DNA of 18,457 nt from an uncultured Lachnospiraceae bacterium (lineage in GTDB: Bacteria > Bacillota_A > Clostridia > Lachnospirales > Lachnospiraceae): NCBI GenBank assembly GCA_902780985.1, contig CACZHN010000027.1:1-18457 (forward strand), read 5' to 3'. This document shows, one piece after another, positions 6,885 through 14,634 of the stretch. The notes beneath the pieces are model-generated. The model searched no databases. It was not told where the DNA came from and worked only from the letters and a program-made list of their open reading frames with translations. The first letter of the stretch is position 1. Every line of letters begins with the position of its first letter. The translations under genes were made by a program, and so were the position numbers.

Positions 6885-8612
6885 TTATGCTGCCAGCTTG
6901 ACCAAAAGCTTTTCGGCTTCTTCAGGCGGCATAGGCTTGCCCCATACATATCCCTGTATATAATCGCATCCGTTATTCTTAAGTACTTCAATCTGTGCCG
7001 GATCCTCAACACCTTCGGAGATAACTTCAAGATTCAGGATATGTCCGATGGAAATGATAGTCGCCACATACTGTCTTGAAGATTCGTTGGTATTCATAAG
7101 ATCGATAAATGACTTGTCGATCTTAAGCATATCGGCAGGGAAATTATTCAGGTAACTGAGAGACGAATATCCCGTTCCGAAATCATCTATGGCAACCTTC
7201 ATGCCCATTTCCTTAATCTCGTTTATGCACTGAAGAGCCTTTTCTACGGAATCGATCATTATTGATTCCGTGATCTCTATCTCTATATGATCTGCAGGAA
7301 CATCATGCTCCTGAAGGATAGTCCTTATCTCATCCAGGAAGTTGTTCTTCAGCAGGTGTCTTACTGAAACATTGGCACTGATAGTGAAATCCGAACCTTT
7401 CTCTTTCATCATCCTCTCGAGGAATTTGATAGACTTTTTGAATACGCTTATATCCACCTTATCTATGAGACCTGTCTTTTCGGCCACCGGAATAAAGTCC
7501 ACAGGACTTATATATGATCCGTCTTCATCCTTAAGTCTTGCCAGAGCCTCAAAACCTCTCAGGTGATGATTCATATCAAACTGCGGCTGAAGATGAAAAC
7601 TTATCTTATCTTCATCCAGTGCATTTCTAAGCTTTCTCTCAACCTCCATGGATTTCTCACTATTGATGAATTCAGGCTTAAATCGAATGATGCTCTGTGC
7701 ATTTCCGTGCTTTTTAGCTTCCTTCATCGCTACATCCGCGCAGTTTCCGGGGAAAACACCCTTTTTAACATCATCAGGATAGATCGCATAACCGAAACTT
7801 GCAGTCATAAAATAATCGCAGTCATCTACCGTCATCTTCTTCTCAAGTTCGTTCTTATATTCACGAATACTGTTTTCGACATCTTCATAAGAATGATAAT
7901 CCCTTATGATCACGGAAAACTCATCACCCGTAAGTCTCGCAAGCACATCATTGGTTCCTGTATCTCCGGAATAAGAAAGCTGTTTCCAGCGCTCCGCTAT
8001 CTCTATCAGCAGCTTATCTCCGAAATCACGTCCCATAGTTTCGTTTATATTTTTGAAGTTTTTAAGATTAATTGATACTACCGCAAATTTTTCCGAACGT
8101 CTCATAAGGCTTTCGATATAGCTGTGAATAGCGAATCGGTTCGGAAGCTGAGTAAGCGTATCGGTTATAGCCTGATTACGGATCTTTTTCTGATACTTGT
8201 CGCCCTTCTGATAATTGATATATATAACGGTAATGGCAATGATAGTCATGGTGTTCGAAAAAACTCCCGGTACGCCTCCTACACTATTCCTTTTAAAGAA
8301 CCCTATAAGAAGTACAGGATACTGCGCTATAAGAAGTATCATGGAAGTTATATATCCCGTCTTTCTGAAAAGAATAACCAGAAATATAAGACATATATTG
8401 CCGACGGATGAATATACCCCCATGAAGGACGCTTTAGGTACCGCCCTTCCGAATATCATAATAACGCCATCGGCTCTGACATTGATCTGCAATAATATTG
8501 TAGTAAGCGCATAGATAAGAAGAATAAGAATAAAAGCAGTTTTCGGAACCTGCTTTCCTATGAGAATCTCTCTCATGCTTTTATCGACTTTTTTTCTCTC
8601 ATTATTATCCAT
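6885..8612 (-). CDS. membrane-bound GGDEF-EAL protein, probable c-di-GMP phosphodiesterase
   Basis: A 575-aa protein. Four membrane segments (about 25-43, 65-82, 87-106 and 121-134) form an N-terminal sensor-like region with no named domain. The GGDEF domain (about 150-310) begins DTLTQLPNR but carries TGDEF (228-232) in place of GGDEF, and INLKNFKNIN where active cyclases have a metal-binding Asp (N181 here), so cyclase activity is doubtful. The EAL domain (about 325-570) has all expected catalytic residues: E355 (FEALARL), N414, E446, D476-D477 (DDFGTGYSS), K500 (DKSFID), E533 (SEGVED) and Q553 (QGY). It most likely hydrolyses c-di-GMP to pGpG, with the degenerate GGDEF as a possible GTP-sensing module. 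The start is the ATG at 8612, with GAGAGG 6 nt upstream; the TTG at 8630 would extend it by six residues without a good SD. Confidence 0.92.
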   Translation of the reverse strand: MDNNERKKVDKSMREILIGKQVPKTAFILILLIYALTTILLQINVRADGVIMIFGRAVPKASFMGVYSSVGNICLIFLVILFRKTGYITSMILLIAQYPVLLIGFFKRNSVGGVPGVFSNTMTIIAITVIYINYQKGDKYQKKIRNQAITDTLTQLPNRFAIHSYIESLMRRSEKFAVVSINLKNFKNINETMGRDFGDKLLIEIAERWKQLSYSGDTGTNDVLARLTGDEFSVIIRDYHSYEDVENSIREYKNELEKKMTVDDCDYFMTASFGYAIYPDDVKKGVFPGNCADVAMKEAKKHGNAQSIIRFKPEFINSEKSMEVERKLRNALDEDKISFHLQPQFDMNHHLRGFEALARLKDEDGSYISPVDFIPVAEKTGLIDKVDISVFKKSIKFLERMMKEKGSDFTISANVSVRHLLKNNFLDEIRTILQEHDVPADHIEIEITESIMIDSVEKALQCINEIKEMGMKVAIDDFGTGYSSLSYLNNFPADMLKIDKSFIDLMNTNESSRQYVATIISIGHILNLEVISEGVEDPAQIEVLKNNGCDYIQGYVWGKPMPPEEAEKLLVKLAA

Positions 8613-8651
8613 AAACGACCTCTCACCCAAAGGTTAACCACAGTTAAATTT

Positions 8652-8657
8652 ATTATA
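8652..8657 (-). promoter_or_regulatory. extended -10 promoter element of the GGDEF-EAL gene
   Basis: Perfect TATAAT preceded by TGC (extended -10) on the minus strand, 39 bp before the ATG. The -35 region 17 bp upstream (AAGAAA) is weak, as is common when a TGn element is present. Confidence 0.6.
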
Positions 8658-8710
8658 GCACATCATGTTAATAATTTCTTAAGAATTTGACTGTTCACAG
8701 AGTCTTCACA

Positions 8711-8740
8711 AAATAAAAACCGGCAGTACAAACTGCCGGC
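8711..8740 (-). terminator. intrinsic terminator of the cotransporter-regulator-kinase operon
   Basis: Minus-strand CCGGCAGT and ACTGCCGG form a perfect 8-bp GC-rich stem (8739-8732 with 8727-8720) around a 4-nt loop, followed by TTTTTATTTTG. It starts about 3 nt after the kinase stop codon. Confidence 0.93.
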
Positions 8741-8742
8741 AT

Positions 8743-10059
8743 CTAAAATTCAATGATTATTTCGGTTCCGTTATTCTCGCTGCTTTCTATGGAAAGCTTT
8801 GCACCGTGAAGTTCCACTATATGTTTTACGATTGCAAGACCAAGGCCCGTTCCGCCCGTCTTCTTGGAGCGGCTCTTATCTACTCTGAAGAATCTCTCGA
8901 ATATTCTCTCCTGGTTCTCCTTCGATATACCTATACCGTTATCCTTAACACTGAGGACGCCTCCCTCGGCTTTGATCCATACCGTTCCGCCATCTCTGTT
9001 ATATCTTATGGCGTTATCCGTCAGGTTATATACCAGTTCTTCCATCATGGTCTTGTTGGCCTTTACAAGGCACTTGGCGCCGTCCACCAGCACAGTGACC
9101 TTCTGCTTTTCGGCAACCGGTTCAAGCATAGCCTGACAGCTGAGAGCTATATCGTAGATATCAACCTCTTCCATGGTTGTATTCTTCTCATCGGATATAT
9201 CCAGTTCCGAAAGTCTCAGGATATCATTTATAAGCGTAAGCAGACGCTCGGAATTTCTGTGGATCTCACCCGCGAACTTACGTGTATCCGCTTCCTTTGT
9301 CATACCGCTCTCTATCAGCTCCGAATATCCGGAGATTGCCGTAAGCGGAGTCTTCAGCTCATGGGATACATTTGCCGTGAATTCCTGTCTCACATAGGCA
9401 TTCTTGATTATATCCGCGTGCTGCTGCTTGATATGTTCCATGACAGGACTGAGTTCCTTATAGAATCTGGTATTCTCGGAAGGATGTCCCTCATTCTCCA
9501 TCATTTCCTGCGCCATGCTTTCGATAGGCTGCACGATACTCTTTGTAAGCAGTCTGCTTATGACGAAGCATATGATGAGAAGCACCATGGTAACCACGAT
9601 AACAAAAGGAAATGCATGGCCGAATATACTGTAGATACTGCTGGCCTCCTTCGCGGTCCTGACAACGGTTCCGTCACTAAGCATTACGGCATAGTAAAAG
9701 TTGAAATGCTTAAGGCTCTCGGACCTTCTGACACTTCGACCCTCGCCCTTCTCATAAGCTTCCACAATCTCTGCTCTGCTCTGCTGATTTCCCATATCGG
9801 AGATATCGGCCATGTTGTCATAAAGAACTTCACCTTCCGGATCTATGACCGTCATACGGATATCCGACTTAAGAAGTTCCTCCGTATAGTCTTTTATTTC
9901 GTCCACGCTCATCCCGGCAAGGAGTCTGGTGTATGCTTCCAGATCATCCATGACTTCTTCGGTAAAAACCTTATAGTAACAGAGCGTACACAGGATTGTC
10001 GTAAAAATGATGGCTATAGCAGCTATAACCATCATTCTCATATTTATCGCTTTATGCAT
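8743..10059 (-). CDS. PhoR-type sensor histidine kinase
   Basis: A membrane histidine kinase of 438 aa, the sensor half of a two-component system with the regulator encoded just upstream. It has a TM helix at about 8-29, an extracytoplasmic domain of about 120 residues (30-150), a second TM (about 150-168) and a short HAMP-like linker (SRLLTKSIVQPIESMAQEM). The HisKA domain has the phospho-acceptor H233 in NVSHELKTPLTAISGYSELI. The HATPase_c domain has N349 (NLTDNAIRY), DNGIG (373-377), the F-box IFERFFRVDKSRS and GGTGLGLA (402-409), so it should be active. There is no clear PAS domain between HAMP and HisKA, unlike many PhoR proteins. The ATG at 10059 has GAGG 7 nt upstream and follows the regulator gene by 52 bp. 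Operon context implies phosphate sensing; the ligand is inferred, not seen. Confidence 0.92.
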   Translation of the reverse strand: MHKAINMRMMVIAAIAIIFTTILCTLCYYKVFTEEVMDDLEAYTRLLAGMSVDEIKDYTEELLKSDIRMTVIDPEGEVLYDNMADISDMGNQQSRAEIVEAYEKGEGRSVRRSESLKHFNFYYAVMLSDGTVVRTAKEASSIYSIFGHAFPFVIVVTMVLLIICFVISRLLTKSIVQPIESMAQEMMENEGHPSENTRFYKELSPVMEHIKQQHADIIKNAYVRQEFTANVSHELKTPLTAISGYSELIESGMTKEADTRKFAGEIHRNSERLLTLINDILRLSELDISDEKNTTMEEVDIYDIALSCQAMLEPVAEKQKVTVLVDGAKCLVKANKTMMEELVYNLTDNAIRYNRDGGTVWIKAEGGVLSVKDNGIGISKENQERIFERFFRVDKSRSKKTGGTGLGLAIVKHIVELHGAKLSIESSENNGTEIIIEF

Positions 10060-10111
10060 TTATAAACCTCAGGAAAATGTATAAACTTTTAACCTTCTCA
10101 TACAAGCTTTC

Positions 10112-10783
10112 CTATCTTGCTACATAGCCCACATTACGAACTGTCTGGATATGAACCCCTTCATCTCCCAGTTTTTGTCTCAATGTCTTTATATGCATAT
10201 CAAGAGTCCTGGATTCACCTTCGAAATCGGTGCCCCATATCTTATCCATCAGGACCTCTCGCGTAAGGACTATACCTGCGTTCTTCATGAGGATGTACAG
10301 GAGTTCGAACTCTTTATAAGTAAGCTCCAGTCTCTCCTCGCCGGCAAAGCAGCTTCTCTCAACAGGACTCAGCACTATACTTCCCAGAACATATCTTTCT
10401 TCCTTACGGTCTACGCCGCATCTTCTGAGAAGAGCCTTTACTCTGGATATAAGCTCCATTACTCCAAAAGGCTTGGTTATATAGTCGTCCGCACCCTGAT
10501 CGAGTCCTCGAACGGTATCTATCTCCGTTGACTTCGCCGTTACCATTATTACAGGAATTTCGGCTGTACGGTTATTCTTTTTTATCCTTTTCAGGACTTC
10601 CAGGCCGTCTATATCGGGAAGCATGATGTCCAGAAGGACCATATCCGGCTTCTCTTCTTCAAGGCGTTCAAAGAAATCCTCTGCCCTTTCGAATCCTTCA
10701 ACATGGTATCCGTTACCTGAAAGAGCATAGGTTTCTATTTCACGGATATTAACATCATCTTCTACAATATAAATGCTTGCCAT
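10112..10783 (-). CDS. OmpR/PhoB-type DNA-binding response regulator
   Basis: A 223-aa response regulator. The receiver domain (1-118) shows E8-D9-D10, phospho-acceptor D52 in LLDIMLPDIDG, T82 and K104 (TKPFG). The C-terminal winged helix (about 128-223) contains LTYKEFELLYILMKNAG, VLTREVLMDKIWG, the recognition-helix segment SRTLDMHIKTLRQKLG and the wing VRNVGYVAR, as in PhoB/PhoP. Its start codon overlaps the cotransporter stop by one nucleotide (TAATG). No SD is correctly spaced (the nearest, AAGGGG, is 17 nt away), so translation probably depends on coupling to the upstream gene. It is expected to bind 11-bp direct repeats such as those before the cotransporter gene. PhoB/PhoP identity is inferred from neighbours. 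Confidence 0.93.
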   Translation of the reverse strand: MASIYIVEDDVNIREIETYALSGNGYHVEGFERAEDFFERLEEEKPDMVLLDIMLPDIDGLEVLKRIKKNNRTAEIPVIMVTAKSTEIDTVRGLDQGADDYITKPFGVMELISRVKALLRRCGVDRKEERYVLGSIVLSPVERSCFAGEERLELTYKEFELLYILMKNAGIVLTREVLMDKIWGTDFEGESRTLDMHIKTLRQKLGDEGVHIQTVRNVGYVAR

Positions 10784-12795
10784 TATTTTACTTTTTTATT
10801 CCCCTTATCCTTCTTACCCGACTTATCGGACTTTTCGGATTTATCCTTCTTCTTATCGGATTTCTTATCCGACTTATCTTCTTTCTTTTCTTCCTTCTTC
10901 TTGGACTTCTTTTCTTCTTCGACATTCTTTGAAGTCTTTGTCTCTGCCTTTACTTCCTCAACACGTTCAACTCCCTGCTGAACCAGCATATCCGTTGAAG
11001 TCTTGATATTTCCGGTCATAGGCTCAACATACTTTTCAAAGAAGAATCTTTCGAGAGCGATATACTCTTCGCTGCTCTTATCAACCAGCTGTCCGTGCTG
11101 TGCATCTACTTCCGTATCTCTGGTAAGCTTCTTTATGAGATGCTTTGAAATAACCTTTGCATGAAGTGCGATCCTCTGGAAGCTGCTTGTAAGGTCGTAA
11201 AGTGCAACACCGCCCTTTACTCCGCAGTCTCCGGACTGAAGACGCTCTACGTGATGTGACTCGATAAGTTCCTTCAGCTCATCTATGGCTCTCGCAAGAG
11301 GCTGAACCATATAGGCTTTACTCATATTTTCGGATTCAACCGCCGTAAATGTAAGGTCGATTATATTTCCTACCGCTTCAGCGATTCCTCTGATCTCTTT
11401 TAATCCCTTTTCCGAGAATACTACCTTATCGTTAGCGCATTCTTCGGCTGTAAAAGCGATATTTATACAATAATCACCGATTCTCTCATAATCACCTACC
11501 GTATTAAGCATGGCAAATATGGTATTTCGGTTATCTATGGTAAGTCTGTCTCTGTCGATCTTAACTATGTAAGTCAGAAGGGACGTCTCGCATTTATCTA
11601 TAAAATCTTCGTTCTTCTTCAGAGTTTCAAATGCATCTTTGTCGTACTTCATGATAAGACTCGTTGCGATCTTATAGTTCTCCTGAATCTTCTCGCTCAT
11701 CTTGCTAACTACATTCTTGCACTGTGTAAGAGCGATTCCCGGAGTCTTTAAGAGCATGTCATCAAGACGGCTGAGCTCTGCATCTGCCGTATCTTCCTTT
11801 TCCTCATCCTTATCCTTGATGATCTTCTCTGTAAGAGCTGCCATCTTTCCCGGGAACGGAAGCAGAATAAGGCTTATGATAAGGTTAAAGCCCAGATGTA
11901 TATTTGCGATATCTCCTCGATTAACTACATTCTCGAAGAAAGGTATTCCCACCGTGTAGTAGATCGAATAGATCACTATAGTAAAGAAAAGTGCTCCGAC
12001 TATGTTGAAAAGCAGGTAGCTGAGAGCAACTCTCTTTGCCTTCTTGTTGGCGCCCACGCTGCCTAAAACGATAGTCATACATTTTCCTATATTCTGTCCT
12101 ATGATGATCGGGATTGCGATTCCGTATGTGATGGTTCCGGTTGCGGAAAGCGCCTGAAGTATACCTACGGATGCACTGGAGCTCTGAATTACAGCCGTAA
12201 GCACAAGTCCTGTAAGTATTCCGATAAAAGGATTGTTAAACGATGTGAAGAAATTCTTGAAGGTTTCCGACTGCTGGAGCGGCTTAAATACCTCTTCCAT
12301 TGTCGTCATACCATAGAAAAGTGTTCCGAGACCGATAAATATTCCGGCCAGATCTCTCATCTTCTGCTTCTTTGCGAAAAGATGGGTAAAGGAACCCACT
12401 ACAAGAAGCATAGGTGCGAAGGATGCAGGCTTGAGAAGCTGTAAGATAAGGCTTCCCGAACCGAGATCACCGAGTCTCAGTATCTGTGCGGTAAATGTAC
12501 TACCTATATTTGAACCGTATACTACGGGAATGGTCTGAGCCAGCGTCATGATTCCCGCATTAACAAAACCGATAAGCATAATGGTTGTGGCCGCCGAACT
12601 CTGGATGATTCCGGTAACTATAAGACCGAGGCCCCAGCCCTTTATCTCGCCTACGCCTCTCTTCTTGCTTGTTGTAAGATTCTGAAGTATTGTTTCGAGT
12701 CCGCCTCCCGCCAGCTTTTTAAGTGACGAGCCCATAAGACTCATTCCGAAAAGGAAGAGTCCGACTCCTCCGAAAAGTTCAATTATGCTTATCAT
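10783..12795 (-). CDS. Na+/phosphate cotransporter family protein with PhoU-like domain
   Basis: A 670-aa inner-membrane protein of the NptA/YjbB (PNaS) group. The transport domain (about 1-325) contains the paired signature repeats QSSAATT (65-71) and QSSSAS (204-209), with VYGSNIGST and IIGQNIGK as the matching second halves of each inverted repeat. A cytoplasmic PhoU-like helical domain follows (about 345-600), with NTVGDYERIGDYCINIAFTA and a weaker second copy SSFQRIALHAKVISKHL. The last ~53 residues (618-670) are a low-complexity tail of Lys, Glu, Ser and Asp with repeated SDK units, not usual for the family. The ATG at 12795 has AAAAGGTG about 4 nt upstream. It is the first gene of an operon with a PhoB/PhoR-like pair. 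Phosphate as substrate is inferred from family and context. Confidence 0.92.
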   Translation of the reverse strand: MISIIELFGGVGLFLFGMSLMGSSLKKLAGGGLETILQNLTTSKKRGVGEIKGWGLGLIVTGIIQSSAATTIMLIGFVNAGIMTLAQTIPVVYGSNIGSTFTAQILRLGDLGSGSLILQLLKPASFAPMLLVVGSFTHLFAKKQKMRDLAGIFIGLGTLFYGMTTMEEVFKPLQQSETFKNFFTSFNNPFIGILTGLVLTAVIQSSSASVGILQALSATGTITYGIAIPIIIGQNIGKCMTIVLGSVGANKKAKRVALSYLLFNIVGALFFTIVIYSIYYTVGIPFFENVVNRGDIANIHLGFNLIISLILLPFPGKMAALTEKIIKDKDEEKEDTADAELSRLDDMLLKTPGIALTQCKNVVSKMSEKIQENYKIATSLIMKYDKDAFETLKKNEDFIDKCETSLLTYIVKIDRDRLTIDNRNTIFAMLNTVGDYERIGDYCINIAFTAEECANDKVVFSEKGLKEIRGIAEAVGNIIDLTFTAVESENMSKAYMVQPLARAIDELKELIESHHVERLQSGDCGVKGGVALYDLTSSFQRIALHAKVISKHLIKKLTRDTEVDAQHGQLVDKSSEEYIALERFFFEKYVEPMTGNIKTSTDMLVQQGVERVEEVKAETKTSKNVEEEKKSKKKEEKKEDKSDKKSDKKKDKSEKSDKSGKKDKGNKKVK

Positions 12796-12809
12796 GTCTC
12801 ACCTTTTCA

Positions 12810-12856
12810 ATAATATTGGATTAACCCTCAGAGTTGCAGGGCAAATCCAATATTAT
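12810..12856 (-). promoter_or_regulatory. long leader hairpin upstream of the cotransporter gene
   Basis: Minus-strand ATAATATTGGATT and AATCCAATATTAT form a perfect 13-bp stem. After a 2x2 internal loop, CCCT/AGGG adds 4 bp with a 9-nt loop. The predicted transcript starts about 7 nt before it and the SD lies about 4 nt after it. No U-run follows, so it is not an intrinsic terminator. Confidence 0.7.
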
Positions 12857-12869
12857 ATGTCCTGTTTAA

Positions 12870-12903
12870 ATTATAAGTTATCCGAATGTAAAGTTTATGT
12901 AAA
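12870..12903 (-). promoter_or_regulatory. candidate Pho box and -10 of the phosphate operon
   Basis: Minus strand: TTTACA (12903-12898), TTTACA (12892-12887) and a weaker ATAACT (12881-12876), each exactly 11 bp apart, then a perfect TATAAT (12875-12870). There is no good -35. An 11-bp direct repeat replacing the -35 just upstream of -10 is the known layout of PhoB/PhoP boxes (TTnACA-like half-sites in Firmicutes). Confidence 0.65.
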
Positions 12904-12906
12904 ATG

Positions 12907-14634
12907 TCAGTGCTTATACTGAGCGTTGTAGAGTTCGGCATAGAAGCCGTTCTTCTCCAGCAGCTCCGTATGTGTTCCCTGCTCTATGATATTACCGTCT
13001 TTCATAACAAGGATAAGATCCGCACTCTGTATGGTCGACAGTCTGTGTGCAACTATAAAGCTGGTACGTCCCGTCATCATCTTGGCAAAGGTCTTCTGTA
13101 TCCTTATCTCGGTTCTTGTATCGATGGATGAAGTTGCCTCATCCAGTATAAGCATCGGCGGAAGACTCAGCATAACTCTCGTGATACAGAGAAGCTGCTT
13201 CTGTCCCTGAGACAGCATGCCTCCGTCCTCGGTAAGCTCTGTGTCATAGCCCTTAGGAAGTCGTCTGATAAAGCTGTGGGCATGAGTGAGCTTAGCTGCA
13301 TTTATTATCTCTTCATCCGTGGCATCCGGCTTTCCGTAAGCGATGTTCTCTCTTACCGTTCCTGTCCTGAGCCATGTATCCTGAAGAACCATTCCGTAAT
13401 TCTCTCTAAGACTCTGTCTTGTAACCTTTCTGATGTCATTTCCGTCTACGGAGATAGTTCCCTTATTTACATCATAAAATCTCATAAGCAGATTGATGAC
13501 CGTACTCTTACCGCAGCCCGTAGGACCTACGATGGCCACTCTCTTGCCCGGCTCAACCTTGAGATTAAAATCGGTGATAAGCTTCTTGTCCGGTACATAA
13601 GAGAAGAATACGGAATCCACCTTTACTTCACCCTGTACGTCAGCGAGCGCTGCATTTCCTTCATCAGAAGGCTCAGGCTCTTCATCGATCATCTGGAATA
13701 CTCTTTCTGCGCAGGCAACCGCGTTCTGAAGCTCGGTCATAACGCCCGAAATCTCGTTGAACGGCTTAGCATACTGGGTTGCGTAGCTGAGGAATACCGT
13801 AAGCTGACCTACGGAAAGTGCTCCTCTTATAACCGCAAAGGCACCGACGATCCCGACGCCCGCATATACTATATTATTTACAAATCTTGTACCCGGATTT
13901 GTCAGGGATGAGAAAAATGTAGCCTTAAGGGAAGCTTTGGAAAACTCCTCATTTAACTCATCGAATCTCTGTCCGGCTTCCTCTTCGTAGGAAAATGCCT
14001 GAACAACCTTCTGATTGCCGATCATTTCATCTACGAGACCTGTCATCTCGCCTCTTGCTTCCGACTGCTTCTTAAACATGTTGAAGGTCTTCTTTGCAAG
14101 CTGTGACGCGAAGATAAGCGACATAGGTGTCAGCAGGACTACCACAAGGCTTATACGGACATTTACCGAGAACATGAAGATAAGTGTTCCTATTATGGTT
14201 ATAACGCCTGTAAAGAGCTGTGTAAAGCCCATAAGAAGGCCGTCCGCAAAGGTATCTATATCGGATACGATCCTCGATACCACATCACCGTAGCTCTTGC
14301 TGTCTATATAGGAAAGCGGAAGGCTCTCCATATGATTATAAGCATCTGTTCTGATATCCCTTACTATGTTGTAAGTGATCTTGTTATTCAGAAGGGTCAT
14401 GATCCACTGGGAAGCCGCAGCCAGTCCGATGACCGCAAACATCTGCTTCAGGACATACCAAACGGCCGCCATATCGCATTTTCCCGGACCTACTATGTAG
14501 TCAATAGCCTTTCCTGCCAGAATCGGTAAATAGAGCTGTGAGACAACGGTTACGGCAGCACACATCAGCGACAGTACCACGAAGGCCATATATTTCTTTA
14601 TACATTTCAGGATTCTCTTATATATAGGTTTCAT
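12907..14634 (-). CDS. heterodimeric ABC exporter subunit with consensus ATPase site
   Basis: A type IV ABC half-transporter of 575 aa, with a six-helix membrane domain (about 1-320) and an NBD (about 335-575). NBD motifs: Walker A GPTGCGKST (370-378), Q-loop VLQDTWL, signature LSQGQ (474-478), Walker B LILDEATSSID with catalytic E499, and switch H530 in VAHRLST. In heterodimers of the TM287/288, BmrC/BmrD and LmrCD kind this corresponds to the subunit whose Walker motifs form the hydrolytic site, while its altered LSQGQ signature faces the degenerate site. Substrate (drugs, lipids or peptides) is not predictable. Its ATG overlaps the upstream subunit's stop by 4 nt (ATGA) with a strong AGAGGAGGT, so the two are translated together. 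It ends 3 bp before the Pho-box repeats, with no terminator in between. Confidence 0.93.
   Translation of the reverse strand: MKPIYKRILKCIKKYMAFVVLSLMCAAVTVVSQLYLPILAGKAIDYIVGPGKCDMAAVWYVLKQMFAVIGLAAASQWIMTLLNNKITYNIVRDIRTDAYNHMESLPLSYIDSKSYGDVVSRIVSDIDTFADGLLMGFTQLFTGVITIIGTLIFMFSVNVRISLVVVLLTPMSLIFASQLAKKTFNMFKKQSEARGEMTGLVDEMIGNQKVVQAFSYEEEAGQRFDELNEEFSKASLKATFFSSLTNPGTRFVNNIVYAGVGIVGAFAVIRGALSVGQLTVFLSYATQYAKPFNEISGVMTELQNAVACAERVFQMIDEEPEPSDEGNAALADVQGEVKVDSVFFSYVPDKKLITDFNLKVEPGKRVAIVGPTGCGKSTVINLLMRFYDVNKGTISVDGNDIRKVTRQSLRENYGMVLQDTWLRTGTVRENIAYGKPDATDEEIINAAKLTHAHSFIRRLPKGYDTELTEDGGMLSQGQKQLLCITRVMLSLPPMLILDEATSSIDTRTEIRIQKTFAKMMTGRTSFIVAHRLSTIQSADLILVMKDGNIIEQGTHTELLEKNGFYAELYNAQYKH

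Noticed and set aside
8806..10065. Long plus-strand open frame (419 codons) opposite the histidine kinase gene
   Set aside because: It lies antisense to an unmistakable histidine kinase with complete motifs, has no domain signature or SD, and its length is explained by the codon bias of the real gene.
12810..12856. Reading the leader hairpin as the terminator of the ABC exporter operon
   Set aside because: The stem is followed by GAAAAGG, not by a U-run, and it lies downstream of the predicted cotransporter promoter.
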